In this document: one piece after another, positions 1-9,104 of the stretch
Layout of the letters: each line of letters starts with the position of its first letter
How positions within the stretch are numbered: position 1 is the first letter of the stretch
NCBI GenBank assembly: GCA_045630205.1
Contig: JAZQSP010000070.1
Location: 1-64,000 of the forward strand
Direction of reading: 5' to 3'
Source of the DNA: Faecalimonas sp045630205
Lineage (GTDB): Bacteria > Bacillota > Clostridia > Lachnospirales > Lachnospiraceae
Length of the DNA: 64,000 bases
Made by a program: the position numbers and the translations under genes
Notes under the pieces: model-generated
Databases searched by the model: none
What the model was told of the DNA's origin: nothing
Seen by the model: only the letters and a program-made list of their open reading frames with translations

Positions 1-1
1 C

Positions 2-484
2 ATTCGTGATTACGGGGAAGATAAATTCGCGAAAAACATTGCAAAACACATTGTGATGGAGCGCGAAAAAGGTCCTATCGAAACTACCGGACAATTGATA
101 GAGATTATCAAACGTGCCATACCAATGAAATTTCAAAAGACGGCAGGACATCCTGCGAAGAGAACCTTTCAGGCGATTCGCATTGAACTGAACAGAGAAC
201 TGGAAGTTCTGAGAGATACCTTGGATGACATGATTGAGTTACTAAATACAGACGGAAGGATATGTATTATCACCTTCCATTCATTAGAGGACAGAATTGT
301 AAAGAGCATCTTCAAGAGAAATGAAGATCCTTGTACATGCCCAAGCCATTTTCCTGTTTGTGTCTGTGGAAATGTGCCAAAGGGAAAAGTAATTACAAGA
401 AAACCGATTCTTCCAAGTGATGAAGAATTGGAACAGAATAGTCGCTCGAAAAGTGCGAAACTTCGCATTTTTGAGAGGAGCTAG
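2..484 (+). CDS. rsmH: 16S rRNA (cytosine(1402)-N4)-methyltransferase RsmH, C-terminal part
   Basis: The start lies before the window; the frame is open from base 2 (IRDYGEDKFAKNIAKHI). RsmH methylates N4 of C1402 in the 16S rRNA decoding centre using SAM. The visible part shows the family's typical C-terminal half: the EREKGPIETTGQL helix, HPAKRTFQAIRIELN, and ITFHSLEDRIVK. A cysteine pair (CTCP...CVCG) sits near the end. It is the usual first gene of the division/cell-wall cluster and is followed 37 bases later by the ftsL-like gene. Only about 160 codons are present, so the SAM-binding N-terminus cannot be assessed. Confidence 0.95.
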   Translation: MRDYGEDKFAKNIAKHIVMEREKGPIETTGQLIEIIKRAIPMKFQKTAGHPAKRTFQAIRIELNRELEVLRDTLDDMIELLNTDGRICIITFHSLEDRIVKSIFKRNEDPCTCPSHFPVCVCGNVPKGKVITRKPILPSDEELEQNSRSKSAKLRIFERS

Positions 485-521
485 ATTATAAGGGAGTATC
501 AAATATTAGGGAGTGAAGGAT

Positions 522-986
522 ATGGCAACTTATGTAAGTGGCAATGTCGTACGGAAAGAAGCTGTAAATATTCCAAAGAGGCAACAGCAAAAAGAAGTCA
601 GCAATCGTGTCCGTACCAATCGCAGCAAAGCGATGCACATGAACAGGGGATATGTTACGTTTCTTGCAGTTGCAGCAGTTGTAACATTGTTTGCATGTGT
701 AAAATACTTGCAATTACAGTCAGATATTACAAGCCGTTCAAAGCATATTACTTCTTTGCAGCAGGAGCTTTCTGCAGCGAAAGAAGCCAATACAACAAAA
801 TATAATGTCATTATGAACACAATGAATTTGGAAGAGATTCGCGATGTTGCAATGAATGAATTCGGCATGGTTTATGCAAGCGAGGAGCAGATTGTAACAT
901 ATCAGAGTCCGACCGGAAAGGCTGTGATGCAGTATGCATCCATACCGGGAAGCGGAATTATTGCAAGTTCAGATGTGGTAGAATAA
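522..986 (+). CDS. ftsL: FtsL-like septum formation protein
   Basis: A bitopic membrane protein of about 154 residues between rsmH and the PBP gene, which is the normal place of ftsL. It has a basic N-terminal cytoplasmic stretch, one membrane segment (around YVTFLAVAAVVTLFACVKYL, residues ~44-63) and a short extracytoplasmic coiled coil. FtsL works with DivIC/FtsB and DivIB/FtsQ in the divisome. Sequence conservation in this family is low, so the call rests on size, topology and position. I prefer ATG 522 (AGGGAG upstream) over an in-frame GTG at 513. Confidence 0.75.
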   Translation: MATYVSGNVVRKEAVNIPKRQQQKEVSNRVRTNRSKAMHMNRGYVTFLAVAAVVTLFACVKYLQLQSDITSRSKHITSLQQELSAAKEANTTKYNVIMNTMNLEEIRDVAMNEFGMVYASEEQIVTYQSPTGKAVMQYASIPGSGIIASSDVVE

Positions 987-1001
987 TAAAGGGTGAAGTT
1001 C

Positions 1002-2894
1002 ATGTCAGAAAAGAAACGAAAAAAACCGTCACCGATTCGGCAGAAGTTTCCCAAGAGAATGCAGAAAAAGCTAGTCATGTTGTTTATTGCAATTGTACTA
1101 GCTTTTGTTGGTTTAATTGGGAGGGCGACTTATATCAATGCCACCAATGGTGAGAAATATACGAAAATCGTATTGGATCAACAACAATATAACAGTAGAG
1201 TTATTCCATTTAAACGCGGTGATATTTTAGACCGAAACGGCACCGTGATTGCGACCAGTGAGCGTGTCTACAACGTCATTTTGGATGCGTACGTGATGCT
1301 TTCTAAAGATGATAAAACAGACCGAGAGACCATTATGCAGGTAAAAGAGGTTTTGTCTGAATGCTTTGAAATTGAAAGTTCAGTCATTGATAATATCGTA
1401 GAAGAGAAAGCGGGAAGCCGCTATATTATTTTGAAGAAAAAAGTTACTTATGCAGATGCGCAGAAATACAAAGCGATGAAGGAAGAAGTCTACGAGGATG
1501 AGAAAGGGAAAGCGCACAAAAAGTATCCGAACATATCATGTATCTGGTTGGAGGAAGATTATATCCGTTCTTATCCGTATAACACCTTGGCATCGGATTT
1601 AATTGGATTTACGGTGGCCGGCAATGTGGGAAATGCGGGAATTGAAGCGTCTTACAATAGCATTTTAAACGGGACAGACGGAAGAGAGTATGGATATCAG
1701 GATACAGATGCTTCTCTGGAGCGCACCGTGAAGAATGCGGTAAATGGTGAGACCGTCGTATCGACGATTGATATTACCCTTCAGAGCATTGTTGAGAAGC
1801 ATATTTTAGCATTCAATGAGGCTCATAAAAATGAGGCGACAAGCGGAGAGGGAAGTAGAAATACGGCGGTAATCATCATGAATCCAAATACCGCGGAGAT
1901 TTTGGCGGAAGCCTCTTATCCGAATTTTGATTTGAATAATCCGAGAGATTTGAGCAAGTATTATTCAGAAGAAAGTATTGCAGCAATGTCCAGCGAGGAG
2001 AAGTTGGACAAGCTGAATAAGTTGTGGAGAAATTTCTGCGTCAGTGACACCTATGAACCGGGTTCTACCATTAAGCCGTTTACAATGGCATCTGCATTAG
2101 AAAACGGGACACTAAGCGGTGGTGAAGTATATAATTGCACGGGTTCTAAGGTGGTTTCAGGAACGACGATTCGATGCGCGAATCGAAGCGGTCATGGAAT
2201 GCAGACACTTGCAGATGGTATTGCGAATTCGTGTAACGTGGTGCTCATGAATGTTGTTTCTGCACTAGGACCGAATGAATTCAGCCGATACCAGAAGATT
2301 TTCGGATTTGGACAGAAGACCGGCATTGATTTGCCGGGAGAAGCAGAGACATCAAGCCTTATATATCCTGCAGAAAAATTGAAACCGGTGGAGCTTGCAA
2401 CAAACTCCTTTGGACAGAGCTTTAATGCCACAGCGACACAGATGGTTGCAGGATTTGCTTCTCTTATTAACGGTGGAAACTATTACAAACCGCATGTGGT
2501 GAAACAGATACAGGATGAGAACGGTAATGTCATTGAGAACATCAATCCGGTGCTCCTAAAGAAGACTATTTCTGAGGAGACAAGTCGTCAGATGCGAAGC
2601 TACATGACCAAGACTATGACAGAAGGAACCGGAAAGAGCGCCAGTGTGGAAGGCTATACGATGGGTGGTAAAACAGGAACAGCAGAAAAACTTCCTCGTG
2701 GAAATGGCAAATATCTTCTTTCTATCATGGCATTTGCACCGGCGGAGAATCCGGAAGTGTTGGTGTATGTCTTGATTGATGAGCCGAATGTGGAGAGACA
2801 GGCGACAAGCAGTCTAGTAAAGGATTTGGCGAGAAGTATTATGGAAGAAGCATTTCCATATTTAAATATTACAAAAGAAGTAGTGAGTGAATAA
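1002..2894 (+). CDS. Class B penicillin-binding protein (FtsI/SpoVD type), first copy
   Basis: About 630 residues. An N-terminal membrane anchor (~residues 24-43), a PBP dimerisation domain and a transpeptidase domain with all three catalytic motifs: S355-T-I-K, S410-C-N and K557-T-G-T. It cross-links peptidoglycan at the septum or, if it is the SpoVD paralogue, in spore cortex. No PASTA domain is present at the C-terminus. It starts 15 bases after the ftsL-like gene (ATG 1002; an in-frame GTG at 993 is possible). A second class B PBP follows directly, so one is probably the vegetative PBP2B/FtsI and the other SpoVD; sequence alone does not decide which. Confidence 0.9.
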   Translation: MSEKKRKKPSPIRQKFPKRMQKKLVMLFIAIVLAFVGLIGRATYINATNGEKYTKIVLDQQQYNSRVIPFKRGDILDRNGTVIATSERVYNVILDAYVMLSKDDKTDRETIMQVKEVLSECFEIESSVIDNIVEEKAGSRYIILKKKVTYADAQKYKAMKEEVYEDEKGKAHKKYPNISCIWLEEDYIRSYPYNTLASDLIGFTVAGNVGNAGIEASYNSILNGTDGREYGYQDTDASLERTVKNAVNGETVVSTIDITLQSIVEKHILAFNEAHKNEATSGEGSRNTAVIIMNPNTAEILAEASYPNFDLNNPRDLSKYYSEESIAAMSSEEKLDKLNKLWRNFCVSDTYEPGSTIKPFTMASALENGTLSGGEVYNCTGSKVVSGTTIRCANRSGHGMQTLADGIANSCNVVLMNVVSALGPNEFSRYQKIFGFGQKTGIDLPGEAETSSLIYPAEKLKPVELATNSFGQSFNATATQMVAGFASLINGGNYYKPHVVKQIQDENGNVIENINPVLLKKTISEETSRQMRSYMTKTMTEGTGKSASVEGYTMGGKTGTAEKLPRGNGKYLLSIMAFAPAENPEVLVYVLIDEPNVERQATSSLVKDLARSIMEEAFPYLNITKEVVSE

Positions 2895-2898
2895 TCAT

Positions 2899-2945
2899 AA
2901 CCTCGCAAAAGTGTACATAAAAATTAACAACACTTTTGTGAGGTT
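2899..2945 (+). terminator. Hairpin between the two PBP genes, terminator/attenuator that covers a ribosome site
   Basis: A 16-bp stem (AACCTCGCAAAAGTGT with its near-perfect complement, one G-U pair) with a 15-nt A-rich loop and a short T run. The right arm contains GTGAGG, the only Shine-Dalgarno-like sequence before the ATG at 2951. The structure may therefore both reduce read-through and hide the ribosome site of the second PBP. Confidence 0.6.
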
Positions 2946-2950
2946 TTTAT

Positions 2951-4696
2951 ATGAAGAATAAAACTTATAACCGAAGAAAGATTCTGATTATATTTTTGTG
3001 TGCAATGTTTATGCTGATCGGTTTGATTGCGAGGTTAGCATATCTTATGATTTTTGAGGCAGACTACTACCAGGAGAGAGCAGAGCAGCTGCATGAGAGA
3101 GAGCGTGCAATTAAGGCTGCGAGAGGTGAGATAGTTGACCGTAACGGCGTCGTGCTGGCAACGAATAAAACAGTATGTACCATTTCGGTGATACATAGTC
3201 AGCTAAAAGATGCAGAAAAGGTGATTCAGATACTGACCAAAGAACTTCAAATGGATGAGGCTGCGGTGCGGAAGAAAGTGGAGAAGGTATCGTCGCGGGA
3301 ACAGGTAAAATCCAATGTGGCCAAGGAAGTCGGTGACCGCATCCGTGAATATGAACTTGATGGTGTGAAAGTGGACGAAGATTACAAGCGTTATTATCCG
3401 TTTAATGAGTTGGCTTCTAAGGTGCTTGGATTTACGGGTGGAGACAATCAGGGTATTATTGGACTGGAGGTCAAGTACGAGGAGTATCTGAAGGGGCAGA
3501 ACGGAACGATTCTGACAACTACGGATGCAAGGGGGATTGAACTTCAAGGCATTGCAGAAGAACGTTTAGAACCAATTGCGGGAAACACCTTGCAATTAAG
3601 TCTCGATTATAATATTCAAAAATATGCGCAGCAGGCCGCTGAAAAGGTGATGCAGGAAAAAGAGGCGGATAAGGTTTCCTTGCTTGTTATGAATCCGCAA
3701 AATGGGGAAGTGCTTGCGATGGTCAATGTTCCCGAGTTCAATCTGAATGAACCGTTTTCACTGGAGACGATGAAACTGGAAGAAGCACCTGCAGATGATG
3801 AGGAAAAGCAGAATCTTCTGAATCAGATGTGGAGAAATGCGTGTATTAACGACACATATGAGCCGGGGTCTACCTTTAAGACATTTACTACGGCAGCGTG
3901 TCTGGAGGCAGGTGTGTTAAGCATAAGCGACGGCTTTTATTGTCCCGGATATCGCATGGTAGAAGACCGTAGAATTCGATGCCATAAGGTGGGAGGACAC
4001 GGTTCGGAAACATTTGTACAGGGCATACAGAATTCCTGTAATCCTGTGTTTATTGATATAGGACTTCGCCTTGGCGTGGAGCAGTTTTATGAATATTTCA
4101 AGAAATTCGGACTTATGGATAAGACGGGTATTGACCTTCCGGGAGAGGCAGGAACGATTATGCACAAGCAGGCAAATGTGAAGTCTGTGGAACTGGCGAC
4201 CATGTCCTTCGGGCAGTCGTTCCAGATTACGCCGATTCAACTTGCAACGTCAGTGAGTTCCTATGTCAACGGCGGTAAGCGAATCACCCCTCACCTTGGA
4301 CTGCGAGTCGTGGACGAGGAGGGGGAGGTTGTCAAGGAGTTTTCTTATAAAGAAGAGCAGGTTCTCTCAAAGGAGACCTCAGCGACGATGCAGGAATTGT
4401 TGGAGAGCGTGGTGTCCGAAGGTACCGGAAAAAATGCATTTATTGAAGGCTATGAAATCGGCGGAAAGACAGCCACATCTCAGACATTGCCTAGAAGTGC
4501 GAACAAATATATCTCCTCATTTGTCGGATTTGCACCGGCAGATAATCCGCAGGTGTTGGCACTTGTTGTCATTCACAATCCCAAAGGCATATATTATGGA
4601 GGAACCATTGCAGCACCTGTCATCAGAACTGTTTTTGAGAACATACTGCCATATCTGGGGATTGAAAAGACAGGCGAATCGTTGTATACTAATTAA
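2951..4696 (+). CDS. Class B penicillin-binding protein (FtsI/SpoVD type), second copy
   Basis: 581 residues with an N-terminal membrane anchor (~10-32), PBP dimerisation domain and transpeptidase domain. Motifs: S307-T-F-K, S362-C-N, and K506-T-A in place of the usual KTG. It is clearly paralogous to the preceding gene across the whole length. The Gly-to-Ala change in the third motif is uncommon and could alter activity or beta-lactam binding. There is no PASTA domain. It is preceded by a hairpin that covers its ribosome site, so its expression may be lower or conditional. It could be the sporulation enzyme SpoVD or the vegetative FtsI. Confidence 0.88.
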   Translation: MKNKTYNRRKILIIFLCAMFMLIGLIARLAYLMIFEADYYQERAEQLHERERAIKAARGEIVDRNGVVLATNKTVCTISVIHSQLKDAEKVIQILTKELQMDEAAVRKKVEKVSSREQVKSNVAKEVGDRIREYELDGVKVDEDYKRYYPFNELASKVLGFTGGDNQGIIGLEVKYEEYLKGQNGTILTTTDARGIELQGIAEERLEPIAGNTLQLSLDYNIQKYAQQAAEKVMQEKEADKVSLLVMNPQNGEVLAMVNVPEFNLNEPFSLETMKLEEAPADDEEKQNLLNQMWRNACINDTYEPGSTFKTFTTAACLEAGVLSISDGFYCPGYRMVEDRRIRCHKVGGHGSETFVQGIQNSCNPVFIDIGLRLGVEQFYEYFKKFGLMDKTGIDLPGEAGTIMHKQANVKSVELATMSFGQSFQITPIQLATSVSSYVNGGKRITPHLGLRVVDEEGEVVKEFSYKEEQVLSKETSATMQELLESVVSEGTGKNAFIEGYEIGGKTATSQTLPRSANKYISSFVGFAPADNPQVLALVVIHNPKGIYYGGTIAAPVIRTVFENILPYLGIEKTGESLYTN

Positions 4697-4734
4697 GGTT
4701 GTAAGGAATAACAAAAGATATAAAGAGGTGTGTT

Positions 4735-5691
4735 ATGGATTATAAAATTATTATACCGGTGCTATTATCATTTGCCCTCAGTGTGATTATGGGGCCAGTA
4801 GTGATACCGATTCTTCGTAAGTTAAAAATGAAACAGACAGAGCGTGAGGATGGCGTAAAATCGCACCTCAAGAAAGCAGGGACTCCGACTATGGGTGGTG
4901 TTATCATCCTGACGAGTATCGTGGTGACTTCTCTGTTTTTCATAAAAGATTATCCGAAAATCATTCCGATTATGTTTGTGACAGTCGGATTTGGTCTGAT
5001 TGGATTTTTAGATGACTATTTAAAAGTTGTGATGAAACGCTCGGACGGACTTTTCCCGAAGCAGAAGATGGGGCTTCAGATACTTGTAACAGCAGTATTT
5101 GCATTTTATATTGTAAAGGTAGCGCAGGTTCCGCTCACGATGTTGATTCCGTTTACCGACGGCAAATATCTGAATCTTGGATTCTTAGCTATTCCGATGT
5201 TGTTTATCGTTATCATAGGAACTGTAAATGGTGTGAATTTTACCGATGGATTAGACGGGCTTGCTTCCAGCGTTACGGTATTAGTAGCAACCTTCTTTAC
5301 GGTAGTTGCCATTGGAACAAAAAGTGGTATTGAGCCGATTACATGTGCAGTTGTAGGTGCACTTTTGGGATTCTTACTATTTAACGTGTATCCGGCAAGC
5401 GTATTTATGGGAGATACGGGTTCTTTGGCGCTTGGCGGATTCGTTGCATCGACTGCCTATATGCTTCAGATGCCGTTGTTTATTGTGCTTGTGGGAATGA
5501 TTTATCTTGTAGAGGTATTATCAGTTATCATTCAGGTAACTTATTTTAAGAAGACAGGCGGAAAACGCATCTTCAAGATGGCACCGATTCATCATCATTT
5601 TGAGCTGTGCGGATGGTCAGAGACCAGAGTTGTGGCAGTATTTTCGATTGTGACAGCAATTCTCTGCTTAGTTGCTTTGGCGGCTATATAG
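4735..5691 (+). CDS. mraY: Phospho-N-acetylmuramoyl-pentapeptide-transferase MraY
   Basis: 318 residues, polytopic. It transfers phospho-MurNAc-pentapeptide from UDP to undecaprenyl phosphate at the inner face of the membrane, making lipid I. Family signatures are visible: GTPTMGG near the N-terminus, FLDDYLK, VNFTDGLDGLASS (catalytic Asp pair), FMGDTGSLALGG and the MAPIHHHFE cytoplasmic loop. Length is normal for MraY. It lies in the usual order before murD, with an AGAGGTG ribosome site. Confidence 0.97.
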   Translation: MDYKIIIPVLLSFALSVIMGPVVIPILRKLKMKQTEREDGVKSHLKKAGTPTMGGVIILTSIVVTSLFFIKDYPKIIPIMFVTVGFGLIGFLDDYLKVVMKRSDGLFPKQKMGLQILVTAVFAFYIVKVAQVPLTMLIPFTDGKYLNLGFLAIPMLFIVIIGTVNGVNFTDGLDGLASSVTVLVATFFTVVAIGTKSGIEPITCAVVGALLGFLLFNVYPASVFMGDTGSLALGGFVASTAYMLQMPLFIVLVGMIYLVEVLSVIIQVTYFKKTGGKRIFKMAPIHHHFELCGWSETRVVAVFSIVTAILCLVALAAI

Positions 5692-5716
5692 AGATGGCTA
5701 GAAGGGGCGAGAGCGT

Positions 5717-7063
5717 ATGAGTATGAAAAAAGTGCTTGTGTTTGGTTCCGGAATCAGCGGAATCGGTGCATGCAGATTATTGGAGCAGGTTGATAAAGAC
5801 GTCATTCTGTATGACGGGAATGCATCGCTTGATGCAGATAAAATCAGAGAACAGTTGGGAACTACTTCAAAAGCAGAGGTTGTGCTTGGAGAACTTTCTG
5901 AGGAAGTTATAGATGGTTTAGAACTTGTTGTTATGAGTCCGGGTGTTCCGACAGACCTTCCGATTGTGGAGTCTATGCGGGAAAAAGGAATTCCGATATG
6001 GGGCGAGATTGAACTTGCATATTATTATGGAAAGGGCGACGTACTGGCTATTACGGGAACCAACGGAAAGACGACTACAACGGCACTTCTCGGCGAGATT
6101 ATGAAGAATTATAAAGAGAGTGTGTATGTAGTTGGTAATATTGGGAATCCGTACACTACGGTTGCAATTGATATGACAGAGGAAAGCATTGCAGTTGCAG
6201 AGGTGAGTAGTTTTCAATTAGAAACGATACATCGTTTCTGCCCGAAGGTCAGTGCAATTCTCAATATTACGCCGGACCATTTGAATCGTCATCATACGAT
6301 GGAGAACTATATTGCGGCAAAAGAAGATATTGCAAAGAATCAGTCTTCCAAAGATGTGTGTGTGCTCAATTATGAGGACGCCGTAACACGCAAATTCGGC
6401 GAAACATTGCAGTGTCAGGTTCTATATTTCAGCAGTCAGCGTAAACTAGAGAAAGGCATCTTTTTGGATGGTGGCAATATCATTTACAAACAGGATGAGG
6501 AAATGATGGTGTGTCATGTAGATGAACTTCAGATTCTCGGTACACACAATCATGAGAATGTGATGGCGGCTTCCGCTATGGCACTTTCCTATGGAGTTCC
6601 GATTGAGATTGTGAGAAATACTGTGAAATCATTTGCAGGTGTAGCACATCGCATTGAGTTTGTCTGCGAAAAGCATGGAGTTGCCTACTACAATGATTCC
6701 AAGGGGACGAATCCGGACGCGGCAATCAAGGGAATTCAGGCAATGAATCGTAAAACCCTTTTGATTGGCGGAGGATATGATAAGGATTCGGAATATGAAG
6801 AGTGGATACAAAGCTTTGACGGAAAAGTAAAACAGCTCGTTTTACTTGGACAGACAAGAGAAAAGATAGCAGAGGCAGCAAGAAGAGTTGGCTTTGAGGA
6901 TATTATTTTGGTAGATACACTTGAGGAAGCTGTGCGCATCTGTGCAGAACTTGCAACTCCGGGAGATGCAGTGCTGCTTTCGCCTGCCTGTGCAAGCTGG
7001 GGAATGTTCAAGAACTATGAAGAACGAGGAGATAAGTTTAAGGATTATGTAAAAGCTTTGTAA
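5717..7063 (+). CDS. murD: UDP-N-acetylmuramoylalanine--D-glutamate ligase MurD
   Basis: 448 residues. It adds D-Glu to UDP-MurNAc-L-Ala with ATP in the cytoplasm. Visible parts: the N-terminal Rossmann-like UDP-binding segment (VFGSGISGIG), the Mur ligase P-loop ITGTNGKTTTTALL (~residues 113-126), NITPDHLNRH in the central domain, and the C-terminal DSKGTNPDAA segment. The end, SPACASWGMFKNYEERG, is characteristic. It lies 25 bases after mraY and 13 before ftsW, in one operon. Confidence 0.97.
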   Translation: MSMKKVLVFGSGISGIGACRLLEQVDKDVILYDGNASLDADKIREQLGTTSKAEVVLGELSEEVIDGLELVVMSPGVPTDLPIVESMREKGIPIWGEIELAYYYGKGDVLAITGTNGKTTTTALLGEIMKNYKESVYVVGNIGNPYTTVAIDMTEESIAVAEVSSFQLETIHRFCPKVSAILNITPDHLNRHHTMENYIAAKEDIAKNQSSKDVCVLNYEDAVTRKFGETLQCQVLYFSSQRKLEKGIFLDGGNIIYKQDEEMMVCHVDELQILGTHNHENVMAASAMALSYGVPIEIVRNTVKSFAGVAHRIEFVCEKHGVAYYNDSKGTNPDAAIKGIQAMNRKTLLIGGGYDKDSEYEEWIQSFDGKVKQLVLLGQTREKIAEAARRVGFEDIILVDTLEEAVRICAELATPGDAVLLSPACASWGMFKNYEERGDKFKDYVKAL

Positions 7064-7076
7064 GAGGTGAAGGGGC

Positions 7077-8162
7077 TTGTCAAAACCAAAAAAGAGAAAG
7101 ACCTTTGATTATGGTCTTTTGCTTGTCGTAATCGTGCTTATTATTGTAGGGTTATATATTTTGTACAGTACCAGTGCGTACAATGGGCAGAATAAGTTTC
7201 AGGATAAATTCTATTATTTGAAGAAACAGTTTTTTGCGACGTCGCTGGGACTTGCGTGTATGTATGCTATGGCAAATATCGATTATCATATCTGGCAAAG
7301 ATTTGCTACAGGGGCATACATTCTGTCATTGATACTATCATTGGCAGTATTGTTTATCGGTGATGAGTATAATGGGTCCAAAAGATGGTTGTCTTTTGGA
7401 CCTTTGTCATTTCAACCGTCCGAATTTGCCAAGCTTGCAGTCATTTTGTTTTTAGCGAGTATGATTGTAAGGCAGGGAAAAAAGATGAAGAAAATGAAGA
7501 CACTTCTGTTTATTATGTTTCTGATTCTTCCGATTGTAGGTCTCGTGGGTGCAAGTAACTTAAGTACGGCCATTATCATTCTTGGAATCGGTGTTGTGCT
7601 TGTGTTTGTCGCCAGTCCGATGTATGCACAGTTTATCTGGATAGGTGTGAGCGGGATAGCCTTTTTGGCTGTTTTCCTTGCCACGGCGAGTTATCGCTTG
7701 GAGCGCCTTGCAATCTGGAGAAATCCCGAAAACTATGAAAAAGGGTATCAGACGTTGCAGGGACTCTATGCCATCGGTTCAGGGGGATTGTTCGGCAGAG
7801 GAAGCGGTGAGAGTATTCAGAAGCTTGGCTTTGTTCCCGAGGCACAGAACGACATGATATTTTCCATTGTCTGCGAGGAGTGGGGACTTGTGGGCGCGGG
7901 ATTTTTAATAATCCTGTTTCTGATTCTGATATGGCGCTTTTTTGTTGTTGCGGTCAATGCAAAGGACCTGTTTGGCTCCTTGATTGCAACGGGAGCAATG
8001 GCACATATGATGATTCAGGTCATTCTGAATATTGCCGTGGTTACGAATACGATACCGAATACCGGAATTACATTACCGTTTGTCAGTTACGGTGGAACCT
8101 CAGTTTTATTCCTATTAACAGAAATAGGGCTTGTACTGAATATTTCCCATATGGTAGAATAA
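7077..8162 (+). CDS. ftsW: SEDS-family peptidoglycan glycosyltransferase FtsW (SpoVE type)
   Basis: 361 residues with about ten membrane segments. SEDS proteins polymerise lipid II glycan strands together with a class B PBP. Signatures include KRWLSFGPLSFQPSEFAKL, a PEAQNDMIFS loop and the C-terminal GITLPFVSYGGTS. I use the TTG at 7077, which has AGAGGTGAAGGGG just upstream. In this cluster murG usually follows ftsW, but no murG lies between this gene and ftsQ. The protein could serve division (FtsW) or sporulation (SpoVE). Confidence 0.93.
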   Translation: MSKPKKRKTFDYGLLLVVIVLIIVGLYILYSTSAYNGQNKFQDKFYYLKKQFFATSLGLACMYAMANIDYHIWQRFATGAYILSLILSLAVLFIGDEYNGSKRWLSFGPLSFQPSEFAKLAVILFLASMIVRQGKKMKKMKTLLFIMFLILPIVGLVGASNLSTAIIILGIGVVLVFVASPMYAQFIWIGVSGIAFLAVFLATASYRLERLAIWRNPENYEKGYQTLQGLYAIGSGGLFGRGSGESIQKLGFVPEAQNDMIFSIVCEEWGLVGAGFLIILFLILIWRFFVVAVNAKDLFGSLIATGAMAHMMIQVILNIAVVTNTIPNTGITLPFVSYGGTSVLFLLTEIGLVLNISHMVE

Positions 8163-8226
8163 TATTGTTCACATTGCGTTTTCGAGGTGGGCTCTGAACA
8201 GTAGGTGGAACAGGGGAGGAAATAAA

Positions 8227-8994
8227 ATGCAGGAGGATACAAAAGGCAAGAAGAAAAAACGCCGCAGAAAGAAAAGTAAATTCGGATACTATCTGTATGC
8301 GGTTACCGTTTTACTTCTTACCATTATAAATATAACGCTGGCGGCCTTGCTTGTTACTCAGGTGCAGGGAATCGAAGTGAAGGGCGCCAAATACAGTCAA
8401 AAGAGCGACATTGTGGCGTGGATAGAGGAAGATCCGCTGACTAACAATTCACTGTATACATTATGGAAATTCAAATTCGGTCACTATACACTTCCGGTAT
8501 ATTTGGAAGATGTGGATGTGAGTCTTGCAGCGCCATGGAAAGTCAAGGTGAAGGTGCAGGAAAAGCAAATGATAGGCGGTATCTTGGTTGATGATAATTA
8601 TGTGTATTTTGATGCAGAGGGCTTGGTGCTAAGGGCAGGGAGTGAATATGATGCGCAGCTTCCGCTTATAGAGGGACTCGCGGTTAAAGAAGCAAAGCTC
8701 TTTGAATATCTGGACGTGGAGAATAAAAAGGTGTTTTCTTATATTGTGAAGGTTACCGATGAGATTCAGGGGGCGAACTTAAGTCCTGACCGTCTGGTGT
8801 GGGAGGACGACAGTATGAACCTCTATTTCGAGCAGGTATGTGTTAAATTAGGAAAATCTAATTTTGCTGAGAAGATTATGGAACTACCGCCGATTCTGAC
8901 GGAATTGGAAGGAAAACACGGCACACTTCAAATGGAGCATTACACGGAAGACAGTAAGAACATCAGTTTTGAAAAAAGTGATGAAGAATCATAA
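8227..8994 (+). CDS. ftsQ: Cell division protein FtsQ/DivIB
   Basis: 255 residues: a very basic cytoplasmic head (KKKKRRRKKSK), one membrane segment (~residues 23-43), then an extracytoplasmic POTRA domain starting at VQGIEVKGAKYSQKSDIVAW and a beta domain. DivIB/FtsQ bridges FtsL/FtsB and the septal PBPs. Its place between ftsW and ftsZ agrees with this. The ribosome site is GGGGAGG. Confidence 0.88.
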   Translation: MQEDTKGKKKKRRRKKSKFGYYLYAVTVLLLTIINITLAALLVTQVQGIEVKGAKYSQKSDIVAWIEEDPLTNNSLYTLWKFKFGHYTLPVYLEDVDVSLAAPWKVKVKVQEKQMIGGILVDDNYVYFDAEGLVLRAGSEYDAQLPLIEGLAVKEAKLFEYLDVENKKVFSYIVKVTDEIQGANLSPDRLVWEDDSMNLYFEQVCVKLGKSNFAEKIMELPPILTELEGKHGTLQMEHYTEDSKNISFEKSDEES

Positions 8995-9002
8995 AAAAAC
9001 TA

Positions 9003-9031
9003 TTGATTATTTATTGAAAAGTCTTTATTAT
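9003..9031 (+). promoter_or_regulatory. ftsZ: Candidate sigma-A promoter for ftsZ
   Basis: TTGATT at 9003-9008 and TATTAT at 9026-9031 with a 17-base spacer, in the 110-base gap before ftsZ. A second overlapping reading (TTGAAA/TATATG) is possible. Confidence 0.4.
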
Positions 9032-9104
9032 ATATGTATATGGCAAAATGCGATACGTCTAGGGGCGTATAAGATAAATAAGGGAAACAAAGGAGGAGAA
9101 ACTC

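Noticed and set aside
4263..4745. 160-codon frame overlapping the second PBP
   Set aside because: Shadow of the PBP coding frame with no family features.
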